NCBI GenBank assembly: GCA_023446865.1
Contig: JAEXPL010000327.1
Coordinates: forward strand, 1-8,081
Origin: Verrucomicrobiota bacterium
GTDB taxonomy: Bacteria; Verrucomicrobiota; Verrucomicrobiia; Opitutales; Opitutaceae
Length of the DNA: 8,081 nucleotides
Direction: 5' to 3'
Positions 6,621-8,081 of this stretch are shown piece by piece. Within the stretch, counting starts at the first letter, position 1, and every line of letters starts with the position of its first letter. The notes under the pieces were generated by a model. The model searched no databases, was not told the origin of the DNA, and saw nothing but the letters and a program-made list of their open reading frames with translations. The position numbers and the translations under genes were made by a program.

Positions 6621-7766
6621 CTATCGAGCACCTCGCGAGGTCGCGCAGGAGACCGCCGACGAAAAGCCTAAGGCCAGCAGATCCCGCCGCGCGGCCTCCA
6701 TCAGGAGGTGGAACGCCTGCGCCTCGGTCGAGGTGCCGACCTTGTCGAAGAACGGCGCACCGCACACGCCCTGCACGATCCCGAAAGCGTCGACCTTTCC
6801 GATCGCGGCAACGCGCAACGAGTCGGCGGTGGCGCGGTACGACGCCGGCATCCAGCCGCCGGCGACACCGCGGTAGAGCGTGTAAGCGAGCATCTGGGCG
6901 AAGTTCGTCTCGACGAACGTGGTCGCGTCGTCGAGCACGTCGTGGAACAGGCCGTCGGACCGGCGCCATGGCAGCGCGGCGTCGACGAGCTCGCGGATCC
7001 ACTCGACGAGCTGCGCCTTCTCGCCGGTCATCGTCGCCGGGAGCGCGCAGACCACGCGTGTCGTCCCGGCCAGAGCCCAGCCGTTGCCTGAGCCCCAGAA
7101 GGCCTTCCGCTCGAAGTCGTGCCGGTCGTCATCCCACATGTGCGAGTAGAGCTTCGTCTTCGGGTCCTGCAGGATGCGGCGGCACCCGGCAATCTGCTTC
7201 ATCGCCTCGGCCGGTTGGCCGGCCACGGCGAGGAACGGCGGGAGCATATAGAGCGCGTCGACCCAGATGCGGTTCTCGATCTGGTTGTGGTAGACAATGC
7301 CGTCGCGGGTGCGCGGCGCCTTGAAGAGCGCGAACTCCAACATCCGGTCGGCCGCCTTCTGGAGCGCGGGATCGCCGGTCACCTTCGCGGCAAACAGCAC
7401 GGGCTCGCCGTTGACGCACGGGTCGCAAACCGGCGCCTCGCCCTCGTTGAGGCCGAGCCGGCCGTCCTTCTTCTGGTTCACCACGGCGTCCTTCGCGAAC
7501 AGCACGACCAGCTCGGTCTCGCCGAGTTCGAGCAGCGCCTGCGCCGCCGTACCCTGCTCCCACGCGCGCCGCTGCATCGCCAGCATCGCGTTCTTGACCT
7601 TCGCCAACCGCAGCGCGTCGGCGTCGGGCGCGGCGCCCTGAGCGCCTCCTGAAGCCGAAGACAAAGCGCGTTTGTCGCTGCCGGCCACCAACGAGGAGAG
7701 ACCGAGGGCGCCGCTGCCGAGAGCGACGGTGCGAAGGAATTGCCGACGGTGAAGTTCAGCTTTCAT
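6621..7766 (-). CDS. GH88/GH105 unsaturated glucuronyl/rhamnogalacturonyl hydrolase, Tat-exported
   Basis: This family removes the unsaturated uronic acid left at the non-reducing end by pectin or related polysaccharide lyases, working by hydration of the double bond. The 381-residue product starts with a Tat-type signal: H6-R7-R8-Q9-F10-L11 followed by a hydrophobic stretch to about residue 28, so export folded to the periplasm or beyond is likely. The (alpha/alpha)6-barrel domain follows (about 50-360). IWVDALYM (167-174) holds the probable catalytic D170. D115 in PVCDPCVNGEP may be the second acidic residue. FWGSGNGWALAG (223-234) is a family hallmark, and CGAPFFDKVGTSTEAQAFHLLMEAAR (335-360) closes the domain. 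ATG 7766 is chosen for the signal peptide; the frame stays open upstream to 8078 but is not protein-like. The last about 19 residues (LLALGFSSAVSCATSRGAR) look foreign and run into the propeller remnant. Confidence 0.9.
   Translation of the reverse strand: MKAELHRRQFLRTVALGSGALGLSSLVAGSDKRALSSASGGAQGAAPDADALRLAKVKNAMLAMQRRAWEQGTAAQALLELGETELVVLFAKDAVVNQKKDGRLGLNEGEAPVCDPCVNGEPVLFAAKVTGDPALQKAADRMLEFALFKAPRTRDGIVYHNQIENRIWVDALYMLPPFLAVAGQPAEAMKQIAGCRRILQDPKTKLYSHMWDDDRHDFERKAFWGSGNGWALAGTTRVVCALPATMTGEKAQLVEWIRELVDAALPWRRSDGLFHDVLDDATTFVETNFAQMLAYTLYRGVAGGWMPASYRATADSLRVAAIGKVDAFGIVQGVCGAPFFDKVGTSTEAQAFHLLMEAARRDLLALGFSSAVSCATSRGAR
6630..6641. repeat. 12-base perfect palindrome at the GH105/propeller junction
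   Basis: ACCTCGCGAGGT is its own reverse complement. It lies within the last six codons of the GH105 frame, a few bases before the propeller remnant begins. It may be chance in GC-rich DNA or a mark of the rearrangement breakpoint. Confidence 0.5.
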
Positions 7767-8081
7767 GGAGCGACGAGGTTCGGGGAAACAGGAGACAGCG
7801 GGGGAAATGGTGCCCAGCCTACGCCCCGGAGCCACCCCGCTTTCGCGACGGCGCATTATCCAGCAAGGGCGAGCCGACGCGCCGCCGGCGTCCGCCTCGC
7901 CAGTCAGACCCGGCCGTGGCCTGCGAGAGCAGTTTGCCTTCTGCCGTAGCCGGGGGCGACGAACCCGGCCAGCGGAACCGGCCTCACCGCGGCCAAGCAC
8001 AAGTTTCCCAAGACCGCTCCAGGCAAGAGCCGCCCTCGCGCCTCGCCTTTGCCAGTTCCGGGAACCGTTTAGGTTCACGAC
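7767..8081. other. Upstream region of the GH105 gene, no gene supported
   Basis: No convincing gene is present on either strand; the frame continuing from GH105 to 8078 is arginine/glycine-rich and lacks protein character. It should contain the GH105 promoter, but I could not fix a -10/-35 pair. A 6-bp G/C hairpin (GCCGGG 7949-7954, CCCGGC 7964-7969, 9-base loop) is visible. Its mix of short GC-rich inverted segments has the look of verrucomicrobial intergenic repeat DNA, but there is no second copy in the window. Confidence 0.4.

Noticed and set aside
7767..8078. Longer GH105 protein starting at 8078
   Set aside because: The added 104 residues are arginine/glycine-rich and would bury a clear Tat-type signal that begins at ATG 7766.
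1..8081. CRISPR array, tRNA or rRNA genes, transposase or integrase
   Set aside because: No regularly spaced repeats, cloverleaf, rRNA stretch or mobile-element protein motif was found on either strand.

Overview
The window is very GC-rich, with almost only G or C at third codon positions in most genes and weak or absent Shine-Dalgarno sequences. Its genes resemble those of the verrucomicrobial family Opitutaceae: an RND pump, a LytS/LytTR pair, a Tat-exported GH105 enzyme and a small beta-propeller relic. That assignment comes from recalled protein resemblance, not from a search. Most of the window is ordinary chromosomal content, and I do not see a coherent new defence or mobile system.

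Layout from left to right. Positions 1-123 (+) are the last 40 codons of an RND efflux pump, followed by a strong hairpin terminator (146-186). A possible 88-residue protein of unknown function follows (197-463, +). A minus-strand gene (539-1303) encodes a one-pass membrane protein with TPR-like repeats, related to YfgM/TPR_21 proteins, and has its own intrinsic terminator (478-512). The 524-base divergent gap after it holds a possible 45-residue membrane peptide (1586-1723).

Next is a two-component pair on the plus strand: a LytS/YehU-type membrane histidine kinase (1828-2988) and a LytTR-type response regulator (3121-3849). The spaces around the regulator carry three copies of a C/T-rich repeat built on an 8-base unit. 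A minus-strand purU gene (4036-4902, formyltetrahydrofolate deformylase) follows, divergent from a plus-strand gene for a 442-residue membrane protein of unknown function (5038-6366). That gene has clearly more relaxed codon use than its neighbours.

The right end is a minus-strand GH88/GH105 glycoside hydrolase with a Tat-type signal (6621-7766), probably an unsaturated rhamnogalacturonyl or uronyl hydrolase used in pectin breakdown. Directly behind its stop codon, in the same frame, are 65 codons that look like the C-terminal end of a PQQ/WD40-like beta-propeller protein without its body (6423-6620). This looks like a deletion scar joining two genes and is the most interesting point in the window. 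The last 315 bases contain no gene I can support.

The genes do not form one pathway. The kinase and regulator should work together in signalling, and the GH105 enzyme and the propeller relic probably came from one carbohydrate-use locus. The rest are independent housekeeping or unknown functions.
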